Assembly (NCBI RefSeq): GCF_030159255.1
Contig: NZ_BSCT01000019.1
Location: 87,031 to 151,030 of the forward strand
DNA length: 64,000 nucleotides
Origin: Bradyrhizobium sp. SSBR45G
Lineage (GTDB): Bacteria > Pseudomonadota > Alphaproteobacteria > Rhizobiales > Xanthobacteraceae
Direction: 5' to 3'
Shown: positions 26,511 through 34,926 of the stretch, one piece after another
Position numbering within the stretch: position 1 is the first letter of the stretch
Layout: the number at the start of each line of letters is the position of its first letter
Notes under the pieces: model-generated
Told to the model about the DNA's origin: nothing
The model's input: the letters and a program-made list of their open reading frames with translations, nothing else
Databases searched by the model: none
Position numbers and translations under genes: made by a program

Positions 26511-27163
26511 GCCAAGCGACCGCAGCACCGCCGCGTTTCGACGCCTCGTTCAGAGCACGCTTTGCCGAGCTGGTGCGCTGGCGCCGCGACGTCCGGCGCT
26601 TTCGCCGCGAGCCGGTCGCGCCTGAGCTGATCGAGCAGTTGCTCGCGCTCGCATCGCATGCGCCGTCGGTCGGCTTCTGTCAGCCCTGGCGTTTCGTGCT
26701 GGTCGAGAGCGCCGCGCGCCGCGCTGCGATCATCGAGAACTTCAAAGCGGCCAACCAGGCTGCGCTGGCGGGCTACGATGGCGAGCGGCGTGCGCTGTAT
26801 GCCGGCTTGAAGCTGGAAGGACTCACCCAGGCGCCCGTCCATCTCGTCGTCTGTGCCGACGAGGGCGCCGCGACCGGTCATCGTCTCGGCCGCGCCACGA
26901 TGCCGGAAACGCTGCGCTATTCGGTGGTGGCGGCGATCCAGACGTTCTGGCTGGCGGCACGGGCCGAAGGACTCGGTGTCGGCTGGGTATCGATCCTCGA
27001 TCCGGCCGCCGTCGGTCGGGAGCTCGACCTGCCGCCCGATTGGACGCTGATCGCCTATCTCTGTGTCGGCTGGCCGGAAGAGGAGCATGACGACCCGGAG
27101 CTGGAGCGTCATGGCTGGGAGGCGCGGCTCGATCACACCGTGACCGAGCCGCTGAAGCGCTAG
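26507..27163 (+). CDS. bluB: 5,6-dimethylbenzimidazole synthase
   Basis: 218 residues. BluB destroys reduced FMN with O2 to make dimethylbenzimidazole, the lower ligand of B12. The nitroreductase-like fold starts VRWRRDVRRFRREPV and continues ASHAPSVGFCQPWRFV, the flavin-cage region typical of BluB. TLRYSVVAAIQTFWLAARAEGLGVGWVSIL and AYLCVGWPEE are also diagnostic. It overlaps cobB by four bases and ends the plus-strand cob string. The stop is one base from the convergent formyltransferase stop. Confidence 0.95.
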   Translation: MSQATAAPPRFDASFRARFAELVRWRRDVRRFRREPVAPELIEQLLALASHAPSVGFCQPWRFVLVESAARRAAIIENFKAANQAALAGYDGERRALYAGLKLEGLTQAPVHLVVCADEGAATGHRLGRATMPETLRYSVVAAIQTFWLAARAEGLGVGWVSILDPAAVGRELDLPPDWTLIAYLCVGWPEEEHDDPELERHGWEARLDHTVTEPLKR

Positions 27164-27164
27164 A

Positions 27165-27890
27165 TTACGAGGCCATCGCCAGCGCCGGCGCGTCCAGCGC
27201 GACAGGCGCGACGGATGGGCAAGCTGCGCCGTCCAGCCGAAAGCGCATGCCGTGCAGGGTCACCGTGAGCGGAATGCCGCGGAAGTCGTCGTGGAAGGCG
27301 CTGATGCGGCGCGCCATCTCGGCGGCGTCGATGTCGGCCGGCATGTCGCACATCTCGGCATACATGCGCCGCGTGCTCTTGATCCCGCTCCAGCCGATCG
27401 GGAGAACCGGCAGCGGACCGGTGTGACAGGCCAGATCGTGCGACATGCGCCAGAACAGATAGGCGAGGCGCACGAACGTCATCTGCTCCAGGCCTCTGAC
27501 ATCGACCCCGCGCGGAATGTCGAACGTCTCGACGCCGACGATGGCACCGCAGTCGACGCGCGGCTCCATCACATGGGCGGTCGCGCCGAAGCGCGTCGCG
27601 CCGTCGTAGGTTGCGAAATGAGCCGGCGCCCAGCCTGGATAATCCGGCGGCGCCGGATGAAAATTGTAGGCGCCGTGGCCCAGCGCCTGAAGGATCTCGG
27701 AGGGAACGATCACACCGGTGGTGAAGGCGAGCAGGCGGGATTCGGCGAGCACGTCGCGGCCGATGGCCTGCAGGTCCTGCTCCGTGACGGCGCAACGGAA
27801 TGACAGCGCAGGATTGTGCGCCTTGAGCAGCTCGGTCAATGCAAGCTGCTGATCGCGGCTGCCGGTGAGAAGGATGATCGTGGTGAGCAT
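27165..27890 (-). CDS. Formyltransferase-family protein (N-formyltransferase-like)
   Basis: 241 residues with the formyl-tetrahydrofolate hydrolase/transferase fold. The catalytic Asn-His-Asp triad appears intact: Asn76 and His78 in NFHPAPPDYPGWAP and Asp113 in RVDCGAIV. It is shorter than methionyl-tRNA formyltransferase (about 310) and lacks its C-terminal domain, so it is closer to the small-molecule or sugar N-formyltransferases. It follows the glycosyltransferase-like gene at 27912 by 21 bases on the same strand. The pair could build or transfer a formylated sugar, but this is inference. The substrate is not known. Confidence 0.75.
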   Translation of the reverse strand: MLTTIILLTGSRDQQLALTELLKAHNPALSFRCAVTEQDLQAIGRDVLAESRLLAFTTGVIVPSEILQALGHGAYNFHPAPPDYPGWAPAHFATYDGATRFGATAHVMEPRVDCGAIVGVETFDIPRGVDVRGLEQMTFVRLAYLFWRMSHDLACHTGPLPVLPIGWSGIKSTRRMYAEMCDMPADIDAAEMARRISAFHDDFRGIPLTVTLHGMRFRLDGAACPSVAPVALDAPALAMAS

Positions 27891-27911
27891 GATGCAGATC
27901 CGGTGTTGGGT

Positions 27912-29246
27912 TCAGCGCCCGTAGGCATCGATCTTGAGCGGTTGCCGCGCGGCCTCGGCGACCGCGAAGGCACGGAACAGGTTCGGTGGCAGCTCCTGCC
28001 CGGGCGCCACCTCGATCACCTTGTTGTCGGCCAGAAAGGCCGCTTCCCTGGCGAGACGCACGTCCTGCTGCCAGGGGCAGAGCGAGAGCTCGAGGCGCGA
28101 GAAGCCGCCGTGATCATGGATGAAGGCACTGGTCAGCGCCTCGATGCTCGCCGCCGTGTCACGTGCGCTGCTGCCCTCGACCTCGCGCAGAATGACCGTG
28201 ACCGCGTTCTGTTTCGTCACATCCGATTGCAGGATGAGCAGTGGATCGCGCGCACCGGCGCGGCCGGCGCGCCGGGCGGAACGGGCGAGGGCTGCGAATT
28301 CAGGATCGGGGCCGAGATCGGCGGCCGTTGGCCGCAGATTGTGGACGATCGCTGCCGTCCTGGCTCCGTGCTCGCCGGCGACCGCGTGGTAGGAGCGGGG
28401 CAGCCAGACCGTGTCGAGCGGCACTTGTGACGACACCAGGCTCCATGCCTGATCGATGAGATAGCCATCCCAGACATCGGGGTGAGACGAGGCCATCTCG
28501 CGCCAGACCGCCAGCAGCATCCCTGCCGCCTCCGACTGGCCGAAATAGAGCGTCCGTGCCGACATCTCCCAGCCGTTCCACGTGTGAACGCCAAAATCGC
28601 AGCCGGCGAGCAGCGGCAGATTGGGAACCGACTGCAGCATCACGTCGGCGTCGACGAACAGCAGCGGCGCCGCATGCCGCTGCCACATGCGCTGAATGAA
28701 GCCGGCCTTCTCGGCCGCGCTGACAACGCCGCGCTGACGGGTCTCGATCGACTCGAGGTCGAGCGGCAGGCCCAAGCGCTCCACCGAGCGCCGGAGGTGA
28801 TAGATGTGCAGATCGCCGACATTGCTGGCGTGACACGACACGACGCGCAGCCCATCGCGAGCGGGCGCAGCGTCGGGCAGGCGCCAGGCCGTTCCGCCCC
28901 ACCACATTTCATGCGGTCCGTCGGCGGACGCTCCGACCGTGCCGAACGCGGTCAACTTCGATTTCAGGAAGTCGAATGCTGGATTCTCGCCAAACGGGAT
29001 CACGACGGCATCATGCGCCGTCAGCGAGCCGTAGAGCAGCTCGGCACCAGCCCCCGTCGGCGGGTCGATGACGACAATGGTCCGCCCCTGCCGAGGCGAG
29101 AGGCGGTCGCTCCATGGGACCAGCGGTCCGAATGTCTGCGAAAGCCATCGCAGACGGTGTTGCTGTTGCCTGCCGAGCGCGACGCCCTCAGCGCGCAGCG
29201 CTTGCACCGAATCGTCTTCGCTGGCGGTCGCGTCTCGTCGCATCAT
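27912..29246 (-). CDS. Glycosyltransferase-like protein
   Basis: 444 residues. ATG 29246 is chosen because AGGAGGA lies six bases upstream. The segment VVSCHASNVGDLHIYHLRRSVERLG near 135-159 and LLFVDADVML with a DxD-type motif (Asp199, Asp201) resemble nucleotide-sugar glycosyltransferases of the GT-A fold. A later DGYLIDQAWS resembles the acceptor-side region of such enzymes. The N-terminal 130 residues match nothing I recognise. There is no signal peptide. It is co-oriented with the downstream formyltransferase, and the flagellar locus begins 900 bases to the right, so flagellin or surface-sugar modification is one possibility. Confidence 0.6.
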   Translation of the reverse strand: MMRRDATASEDDSVQALRAEGVALGRQQQHRLRWLSQTFGPLVPWSDRLSPRQGRTIVVIDPPTGAGAELLYGSLTAHDAVVIPFGENPAFDFLKSKLTAFGTVGASADGPHEMWWGGTAWRLPDAAPARDGLRVVSCHASNVGDLHIYHLRRSVERLGLPLDLESIETRQRGVVSAAEKAGFIQRMWQRHAAPLLFVDADVMLQSVPNLPLLAGCDFGVHTWNGWEMSARTLYFGQSEAAGMLLAVWREMASSHPDVWDGYLIDQAWSLVSSQVPLDTVWLPRSYHAVAGEHGARTAAIVHNLRPTAADLGPDPEFAALARSARRAGRAGARDPLLILQSDVTKQNAVTVILREVEGSSARDTAASIEALTSAFIHDHGGFSRLELSLCPWQQDVRLAREAAFLADNKVIEVAPGQELPPNLFRAFAVAEAARQPLKIDAYGR

Positions 29247-30152
29247 GCCGGGTCCTCCTGCCAGTAAAACGGACCACGGCACTCAATCAGGCGCATCGAT
29301 CGCATCGGTGCTGCTGATGTTGCGCAAAGTCAGGTGTAGCTCGATGTCTGGACGCGTCACGCGCGACCTTCGTTGCGAAATGTTGCCGACGGTGTTCGGG
29401 CTTGCGATTGAGTGAACAGCTTTACGGCAGGCTGAGCGTCTTTGCCTCTCACTTGGATCCACGAAAGGCGGGAATTGGACGAGCCTGGCAGCGAGTTGAG
29501 CCTGAATTCATCGCTGTTGATCGCGTGCGCAGCTGTCGCTCGCGACCGCAGATCACGTGTCTCACATGCAGGGATGGAAACATTCAGCAACGATCTACAT
29601 CTCGCGCGCGCGACAGCGCTTCCCGCATTTTTCATGCTGGCTGCTTCGATGTTCGTGACTGTCAGCTACTACAACGTATGAGCTCGCGATATCAGGCGCG
29701 GAGATCTGCAAAAAAGTATCCGTCGATTCAAAAATCGTAGTCACGGCAACTGACAGACTCAAAAAATACGATAATTTCGTCGAGGTGATTCGGAAAAAAT
29801 TGCCGGGTTCGGCTGATCCCATCGGGTGAATTTTCGTCTCCCGCAACCGTCGTGTTCGCGAGCGCGCGCTGTGCGCCGTGGACGGTGTTAGTAAGCGTTG
29901 TAGCTGCGTTCTCTGCTGAATTCGTCTTTCGAAATGAATCCCCGCCATGCAGACCCGCGGCCTTCCATGCTCAAACATCCCACCGCGCATCATCCGCGTG
30001 CGGCAAAATTTGCCCTGGCCTAGGCAAAACATTCCACGTAAGCATCTGAAAAATAACGAAAAAACTCCGCCTGTTTATTCCGGTCATGGCGTTCAACGAT
30101 CGGAAGCCGTCTGCGAGCTGCGCATCCGGCATTGCGGGTTGGAGATTCGGAA
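29247..30152. other. Long intergenic region upstream of the sigma-factor gene
   Basis: About 900 bases without a convincing gene. Short frames on both strands have no family features or good ribosome sites. The part from about 29620 to 30130 is visibly richer in A and T than the genes on either side. It contains CTGTCAG and its complement CTGACAG about 90 bases apart (29658 and 29751 areas), and the GGCAAA/TTTGCC triple at 30002-30028. It probably holds the promoters for the minus-strand glycosyltransferase and for the sigma factor. Confidence 0.5.
30002..30028. promoter_or_regulatory. Triple GGCAAA/TTTGCC inverted-repeat site
   Basis: GGCAAA at 30002-30007, TTTGCC at 30009-30014 and GGCAAA at 30023-30028, so the middle arm can pair with either neighbour. 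It lies about 125 bases upstream of the sigma-factor start in an A/T-rich setting, which suits an operator. The bound protein is unknown. A related TTTGCCGCC/GGCGGCAAA pair lies upstream of flgD. Confidence 0.4.
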
Positions 30153-30857
30153 ATGAGCTACGCGCTGGACGTCTGGGCCCCGGCCGATGGCGTGTCTTCG
30201 AACGCGCCCGCGTCACCGGACGTTGCGACGGTGCCGTGGAGCGAGTCGGTCAGCACTGTTCCGGACTGCGTGCCGTCAGGCGAGACCGTGGTGTTCGACG
30301 AGGACAAGGAGCTGCTCGACCGGCTCGCAACCGGCGACGAAGCAGCGTTCCGTCTTCTGGTCGAGCGTCACATCGATCGGGCCTATGCGATTGCGCTCCG
30401 CATCGTCGGGAATGCCGCCGACGCGGAGGACGTCGTGCAGGACACGATGTTGAAGGTGTGGACCCATCGCGGCCGCTGGCAGCACGGCCGCGCGAAATTC
30501 TCGACCTGGCTTTATCGCGTGGTCAGCAATCGCTGCATCGACCTCCGCCGCAAGCCGCGGACCGAGAACGTCGACGTGGTTCCCGAAGTCGCGGACGGCA
30601 AGCCTGATGCGGTGAGCGTGATCGAGCGTGCCGAGATGAACGATCTTCTCGAGGCGGCGATGCAGCGACTGCCGGAGCAGCAGCGGGTCGCCGTCATCCT
30701 GTCCTATCATGAGAACATGAGCAACGGCGAGATCGCCGAGGTGATGGACACGACGGTGGCGGCCGTGGAGTCGCTGCTGAAGCGCGGGCGCCAGCAATTG
30801 CGCGAGATGCTGCGCCGACATGAGCGCGACATCCGCGGCGCCTTTACTGATTGCTAA
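30153..30857 (+). CDS. ECF-family RNA polymerase sigma factor
   Basis: 234 residues from ATG 30153, with GGAG at 30141-30144. Region 2 starts near LLDRLATGDEAAFRLLVERHIDRAYAIAL and includes AEDVVQDTMLKVWTHRGRW and KFSTWLYRVVSNRCIDLRRK. Region 4 includes MQRLPEQQRVAVILSYHENMSNGEIAEVMDTTVAAVESLLKRGRQQLRE, the helix-turn-helix for the -35 box. Regions 1 and 3 are absent, as in ECF factors. The first 45 residues form a low-complexity extension. It directly precedes flagellin, and a possible partner protein lies at 34256. Confidence 0.92.
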   Translation: MSYALDVWAPADGVSSNAPASPDVATVPWSESVSTVPDCVPSGETVVFDEDKELLDRLATGDEAAFRLLVERHIDRAYAIALRIVGNAADAEDVVQDTMLKVWTHRGRWQHGRAKFSTWLYRVVSNRCIDLRRKPRTENVDVVPEVADGKPDAVSVIERAEMNDLLEAAMQRLPEQQRVAVILSYHENMSNGEIAEVMDTTVAAVESLLKRGRQQLREMLRRHERDIRGAFTDC

Positions 30858-30886
30858 CCATAACATTCCCGGCGCAAGAGAATTTC

Positions 30887-30905
30887 CGCCTGATTCCCGC
30901 AGGCG
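30887..30905 (+). terminator. Short stem-loop between sigma factor and flagellin
   Basis: CGCCTG-ATTCCCG-CAGGCG, six paired bases, located 30 bases after the sigma-factor stop and 90 bases before the flagellin start. There is no T-run, so it may only attenuate or be incidental. Confidence 0.3.
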
Positions 30906-30995
30906 CCTCCGTTTGATCGGTCAGACGGGGCTGATCCGCACCGTCAGTCCTTCCACGATGCGGCGTGTCTCGCCGATCACTCAGGAGTTCTCACC

Positions 30996-31823
30996 GTGCC
31001 CGCAATTTCAACCAACGTCGCCGCAAACTCGGCCGTCCGCTATCTGAACATCAACTCCGCCCAGGAGACCAGCTCGCTCTCCAAGCTGTCGAGCGGCTCC
31101 CGCATCACCTCCGCCTCCGATGACGCCGCAGGTCTGGCGATCTCGACGCGCATTTCCTCGGATATCACGACGCTGCAGCAGGCCGCGACCAACGCGTCGC
31201 AGGCGACCTCGATCCTGCAGACCGCGGATGGCGGCGCGTCCAACATCAGCGACATCCTGGCGCGCATGAAGTCGCTGGCCTCCGAGTCGGCGTCCGGAAC
31301 CACGGTCGACAGCAGCAGCCGCAGCTATATCCAGTCGGAATTTTCGCAGCTGACCAGCGAAATCGATTCGATCGCATCGGGCACCCGCTATTCAGGCACC
31401 AGCCTGTTGGACGGCTCCAGCTCCTTCTCGGCCGGTGTGTCGGTCCTCGTCGGTTCCTCGGCCAGCGATACGATCAGCATCAAGCTGTCGAGCCTCACCT
31501 CGACGGCGCTCGCCGTTTCGACGCTCGACGTCAGCACCCAGACCGGTGCCACCGCGGCACTGACCGCGTTGGATACGGCGATCAGCACCGTGTCCCAGGC
31601 GCGTGCCGATATCGGTGCGCAGGAGTCGCGCTTCAATTTCTCCGCTGACTCGATCTCGACGCAGACGCAGAACCTGCAGTCGGCCAACTCGGCGATCAAG
31701 GACACGGACATCGCGTCGGAGCAGGCCAAGCTGTCGTCGGCCCAGGTGAAGACCCAGGCCGCCGTGTCGGCCGAAGCCGCAGCGAACCAGATCCCGCAGT
31801 ACCTGCTGAAGCTGCTGGGCTGA
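30996..31823 (+). CDS. fliC: Flagellin
   Basis: 275 residues from a GTG at 30996, with AGGAG eight bases upstream. The conserved terminal domains that build the filament core are present: N-terminal NSAVRYLNINSAQETSSLSKLSSGSRI with DDAAGLAISTR, and the C-terminal ARADIGAQESRF, IKDTDIASEQAKL and VSAEAAANQIPQYLLKLLG. The middle variable region is short, so this is a small flagellin compared with the roughly 500-residue enteric type. Composition is very rich in Ser and Thr. It has its own terminator downstream and sits first in the filament gene cluster, after the sigma-factor gene. Confidence 0.95.
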   Translation: MPAISTNVAANSAVRYLNINSAQETSSLSKLSSGSRITSASDDAAGLAISTRISSDITTLQQAATNASQATSILQTADGGASNISDILARMKSLASESASGTTVDSSSRSYIQSEFSQLTSEIDSIASGTRYSGTSLLDGSSSFSAGVSVLVGSSASDTISIKLSSLTSTALAVSTLDVSTQTGATAALTALDTAISTVSQARADIGAQESRFNFSADSISTQTQNLQSANSAIKDTDIASEQAKLSSAQVKTQAAVSAEAAANQIPQYLLKLLG

Positions 31824-31833
31824 GCCGTGATCT

Positions 31834-31860
31834 GCCGGGCCGGCGTCATGCCGGTCCGGC
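31834..31860 (+). terminator. Stem-loop after flagellin
   Basis: GCCGGGCCGGC (31834-31844), loop GTCAT, GCCGGTCCGGC (31850-31860): eleven pairs including one G-T. It is followed by CTTTCCTTC rather than a pure T-run. It lies eleven bases after the flagellin stop, so it may stop or reduce read-through into fliD, giving more flagellin than cap protein. Confidence 0.65.
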
Positions 31861-31884
31861 CTTTCCTTCGGAGAAGGCCGACCA

Positions 31885-33597
31885 ATGACCGTGAGCAGCG
31901 CCACCTCGAGCACGAGCGGCACCACCTCCTCATCCTCGTCCTCGACGAGTTCGAGCAGTTCGCTCACGACGTCCGGGACGAGCACGACAAGCACGATCGA
32001 CTGGACCGCGCTGATCCAGTCCGCGGTCAATGCCAAGCTCTCCCAGGCGACCCAGATTTCCACCAAGATCACCGCGAACGAGGCCAAGATCACGGCCTAT
32101 CAGACGCTGCAGACGTCGCTAAAGACGCTCTCGTCGGGATTGTCATCGCTGGCGACGGCCGTGGTGAACTCGCTCGCGACCAACGTCTTTGCGACGCGTG
32201 CGGCCACGATCAGCGCGACCGGCGATGTCAGCGCTTCATCGGCGCTGTCGATGTCCGTGAACAACGGCGCGGCGACCGGGAGTCACACGCTGACCATCAG
32301 CCAGATCGCGACCGCGCAGAAGGTGACGGGAACGGCGCAGTCCAGCCAGACCACAGCGCTGGGCTATTCCGGGACATTCTCGCTCGGCCTGTCCGGCGGC
32401 AGCACGGCCGATATCTCCATCACGAGCGGCATGACCCTGCAGGACGTGGTCAGTGCGATCAATGCGCAGAGCTCGACCACCGATGTCGAGGCCTCGATTG
32501 TGCAGGTGTCGAGCGGATCCTACCAGCTGGTGCTGACGGGCACGCAGGACGCGGCCGATATCACCTATTCCAGCTCGTCCGGCGACGATATCCTCAACCA
32601 GCTGGGGGTGACCGATAGTTCGGGCGCCTTCTCCTCGGTGCTGCAGACGGCGCAGGCGGCGCAATTCACCCTCGATGGCATCAGCCTGACCCGCAACACC
32701 AACGACGTCACCGACGTTCTAAGCGGTGTTACTTTTGATCTCCTGCAGGCGACGCCGTCCGGGACGACCCTCAACGTCACCATCGGCACCGATACGAGCC
32801 AGATCTCATCCGCGCTGCAGACCTTCGTCACAAACTACAATGCGTTCCGCGACGCCGTGCTGGCGCAGCAGACGACCAACTCCGACGGTACGGCCGCGTC
32901 CAGTTCGGTGCTGTTCGGCGACGGAACCATGCGTCAAATCATGAACTCGCTCCAGACGGTCCTCGGCACCTCGGTCGGTGGCCTGACGATGGCGGACCTC
33001 GGCCTGTCGTTCAACGAGAAGAACGAGCTCGAGCTCGACACCGGCACGCTGTCGACGATCCTCAGCACCAATCTGAGCGGCGTGACGACGCTGCTGTCGG
33101 CCCAGACCACGACGTCCTCGAGCCAGCTCAGCGTGGTCAACACCGGCACCTCGCCACAATCCTTCACGCTGGACCTCACGGTGGATTCATCGGGCAGTCT
33201 GACGGCCGCGTCCGTCGGTGGCGACAGCTCGCTGTTCACCGTCAGCGGCAACACCATCGTTGGCAATTCCGGAACGATCTATGCCGGCATGGCCTTCACC
33301 TACACCGGCACGACCTCGCAATCGATCACGGTGACCTCGACCCAGGGCCTCGCCACGCAGATCTACCAGATCGCGAAGACCGCTTCCGCCAGCACCGGCT
33401 CGCTGCAGACGCTGATCGACAACCTGACCACCCAGGACGAGACGATGCAGTCCAAGGTCAACGACATCAACAGCGCGGCGGCGACGTTCCAGACCCAGCT
33501 CACGGCGCAATACGCCAAATATCAGGCCGCGATCGAGAGCGCCAACAACACGCTGACCTATCTGAAAGCCCTCCTCAACGCGAGTTCGAGTAACTGA
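31885..33597 (+). CDS. fliD: Flagellar filament cap protein FliD (HAP2)
   Basis: 570 residues. FliD caps the growing filament outside the cell and helps fold flagellin. The N-terminal 35 residues are almost pure Ser and Thr, followed by IDWTALIQSAVNAKL, the usual FliD start near residue 39. The HAP2 N-domain is followed by SHTLTISQIATAQKV and a C-terminal domain with DETMQSKVNDINSAAATFQTQLTAQYAKYQAAIESANNT, seen in pieces, ending in a short LKALLNA helix. Ribosome site CGGAGAAGG. Its stop overlaps the fliS start by one base. Confidence 0.92.
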   Translation: MTVSSATSSTSGTTSSSSSSTSSSSSLTTSGTSTTSTIDWTALIQSAVNAKLSQATQISTKITANEAKITAYQTLQTSLKTLSSGLSSLATAVVNSLATNVFATRAATISATGDVSASSALSMSVNNGAATGSHTLTISQIATAQKVTGTAQSSQTTALGYSGTFSLGLSGGSTADISITSGMTLQDVVSAINAQSSTTDVEASIVQVSSGSYQLVLTGTQDAADITYSSSSGDDILNQLGVTDSSGAFSSVLQTAQAAQFTLDGISLTRNTNDVTDVLSGVTFDLLQATPSGTTLNVTIGTDTSQISSALQTFVTNYNAFRDAVLAQQTTNSDGTAASSSVLFGDGTMRQIMNSLQTVLGTSVGGLTMADLGLSFNEKNELELDTGTLSTILSTNLSGVTTLLSAQTTTSSSQLSVVNTGTSPQSFTLDLTVDSSGSLTAASVGGDSSLFTVSGNTIVGNSGTIYAGMAFTYTGTTSQSITVTSTQGLATQIYQIAKTASASTGSLQTLIDNLTTQDETMQSKVNDINSAAATFQTQLTAQYAKYQAAIESANNTLTYLKALLNASSSN

Positions 33598-34022
33598 TGA
33601 CCCAGAGTTCGATGGCACAATTTGCAAGCCAAGCCTATCGCGGCGCTGCCGTGGCGGTTCCGCCGCTGCGCGCAATCATCATGCTGCTCGGCGGGGCGGT
33701 GACGTGCCTGCAGAAATCCCTGCAGGCGCACGAGGCGCGCCGGTTCGAGGAGGGGCACGACCAGCTGACGCGGGCGACCGCCATTCTGCGCGGATTGAGC
33801 CTGCACCTCGATCCGACGCGGGGTGGGGCGGTGGCTGACCAGCTGTTTGCAACCTATAACGCGCTGATCCTGGCCGCCCTGCGCGCCTATGGCCGTCCCG
33901 GCATGCGCGCGAATTTTCAGCGCATCATCGATAGCCTGCTGGAGCTGCGGATGTCCTGGGAGGCTGTCGATGCTGCCACACGGGTTGCACGCGTGCCGGG
34001 TGATTCGGCCAACCGACGGTAG
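33597..34022 (+). CDS. fliS: Flagellin export chaperone FliS
   Basis: 141 residues from an ATG inside the fliD stop (TGATG). FliS binds the C-terminal D0 region of flagellin in the cytoplasm and holds it unfolded for secretion. The helix-bundle pattern is visible: AQFASQAYRGAAVAVPPLRAIIMLLGGAVTCLQKSL at the start, then EEGHDQLTRATAILRGLSLHLD, and DQLFATYNALILAALRA. The position after fliD is the classical order. It is slightly longer than the common 125-135 residues. Confidence 0.88.
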   Translation: MTQSSMAQFASQAYRGAAVAVPPLRAIIMLLGGAVTCLQKSLQAHEARRFEEGHDQLTRATAILRGLSLHLDPTRGGAVADQLFATYNALILAALRAYGRPGMRANFQRIIDSLLELRMSWEAVDAATRVARVPGDSANRR

Positions 34023-34255
34023 TTTCGCCGAATCGTCCTGCTGCTGCAGCGCGGAAATCTTGGGAAACTGACCAGCAACAGCCTGTATCGTATCGCAAAG
34101 ACGGTATCCTGTGCCGCTGTTCGTGGGTCCGGCCCCCGAAATCTACGGGCTTTCCGATCTCGCCTTGCGGTCGTTCGTCACAATCGGCCGATATCAATTT
34201 CGTTCGCCCGCTGAATGCTTTAAGACAGTCCACGGAGCGCTGGATTGGGCGGACG

Positions 34256-34528
34256 ATGGACGTCAGGGAATTTGAAGATCTGATCGATCGCCTGGGCGAG
34301 GATATCTCCCGCTGGCCGGTCGAGCAGCGCCAGGCGGCAGCCGAGCTGCTCGCAACATCTGCTGCTGCCAGCCAACTGCTTTCAGACGCCCGGCTCGTCC
34401 GCGAGGCGTTGTCGTCGCCTCCGGTTCGTGCGCCCGCCGGCCTGACCGCGCGCATTCTGGCTGCGGCCAGCAGGGCGACGCCGGAAGAGGCGACAGCCGC
34501 GCCCGCCGGCGCTCACCAGCCGGGCTGA
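34256..34528 (+). CDS. Small anti-sigma-like or sigma-associated protein
   Basis: 90 residues from ATG 34256. The start DVREFEDLIDRLGEDISRWP and the middle AAELLATSAAASQLLSDARLVREALSSPP resemble a family of short proteins that in alphaproteobacteria are often encoded next to ECF sigma factors, as far as I recall. There is no membrane segment, so if it is an anti-sigma factor it acts in the cytoplasm. The sigma gene lies 3.4 kb upstream in the same direction, separated by fliC, fliD and fliS. Function is not proven. Confidence 0.55.
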   Translation: MDVREFEDLIDRLGEDISRWPVEQRQAAAELLATSAAASQLLSDARLVREALSSPPVRAPAGLTARILAAASRATPEEATAAPAGAHQPG

Positions 34529-34582
34529 CGTCTCAGCCGCATTAAGCCCCGTCCGTGGGGCGGAATACGCCGCGGCTCGCAT

Positions 34583-34606
34583 GCCGTCCCGATCGGACAG
34601 GACGGC
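34583..34606 (+). terminator. Stem-loop after the small anti-sigma-like gene
   Basis: GCCGTCC (34583-34589), ten-base loop, GGACGGC (34600-34606). It lies 55 bases after the stop at 34528. Seven perfect pairs but no T-run follow, so it is a candidate only. Confidence 0.35.
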
Positions 34607-34751
34607 GTCGAGAGGCGACGCCGTGTCCTCCATGACGCGATCGCCAGGGCTCTGGCAGCGCCGCACCACCTCGATTTCATCCCGCCTAACCGATTGCGCC
34701 GCCTTGAAGCACTCGTCCGATTGGGACTGGAGCGCGGGGCACCAGGCGAAT

Positions 34752-34820
34752 TTTGCCGCCTCTGCCCAATGGCGCGGCGGCAAATTCTGCCGTCGGATCA
34801 ACTAATTCCACCAACTAATT
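34752..34820. promoter_or_regulatory. Inverted and direct repeats upstream of flgD
   Basis: TTTGCCGCC (34752-34760) and GGCGGCAAA (34776-34784) form a nine-base inverted repeat with 15 bases between the arms. Just downstream CAACTAATT occurs twice in direct order (34799-34807 and 34812-34820, period 13). The stretch lies 110 to 175 bases upstream of the flgD start and has no gene, so it is a candidate regulatory region. It shares the TTTGCC/GGCAAA core with the site at 30002-30028. Confidence 0.4.
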
Positions 34821-34926
34821 GTGCGCCTGGATTCGGCGCTCCGGCCGTTTGATCAGCAAACGCCCTCACGACCGAATTGTCGTGATGTGTCCCGCCGCTG
34901 CCAGCGGCGAGAGCCGGAGTTCTGCC

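Noticed and set aside
30858..30995. A sigma-28 promoter for flagellin
   Set aside because: No TAAA with GCCGATAA at the right spacing could be found in this interval.
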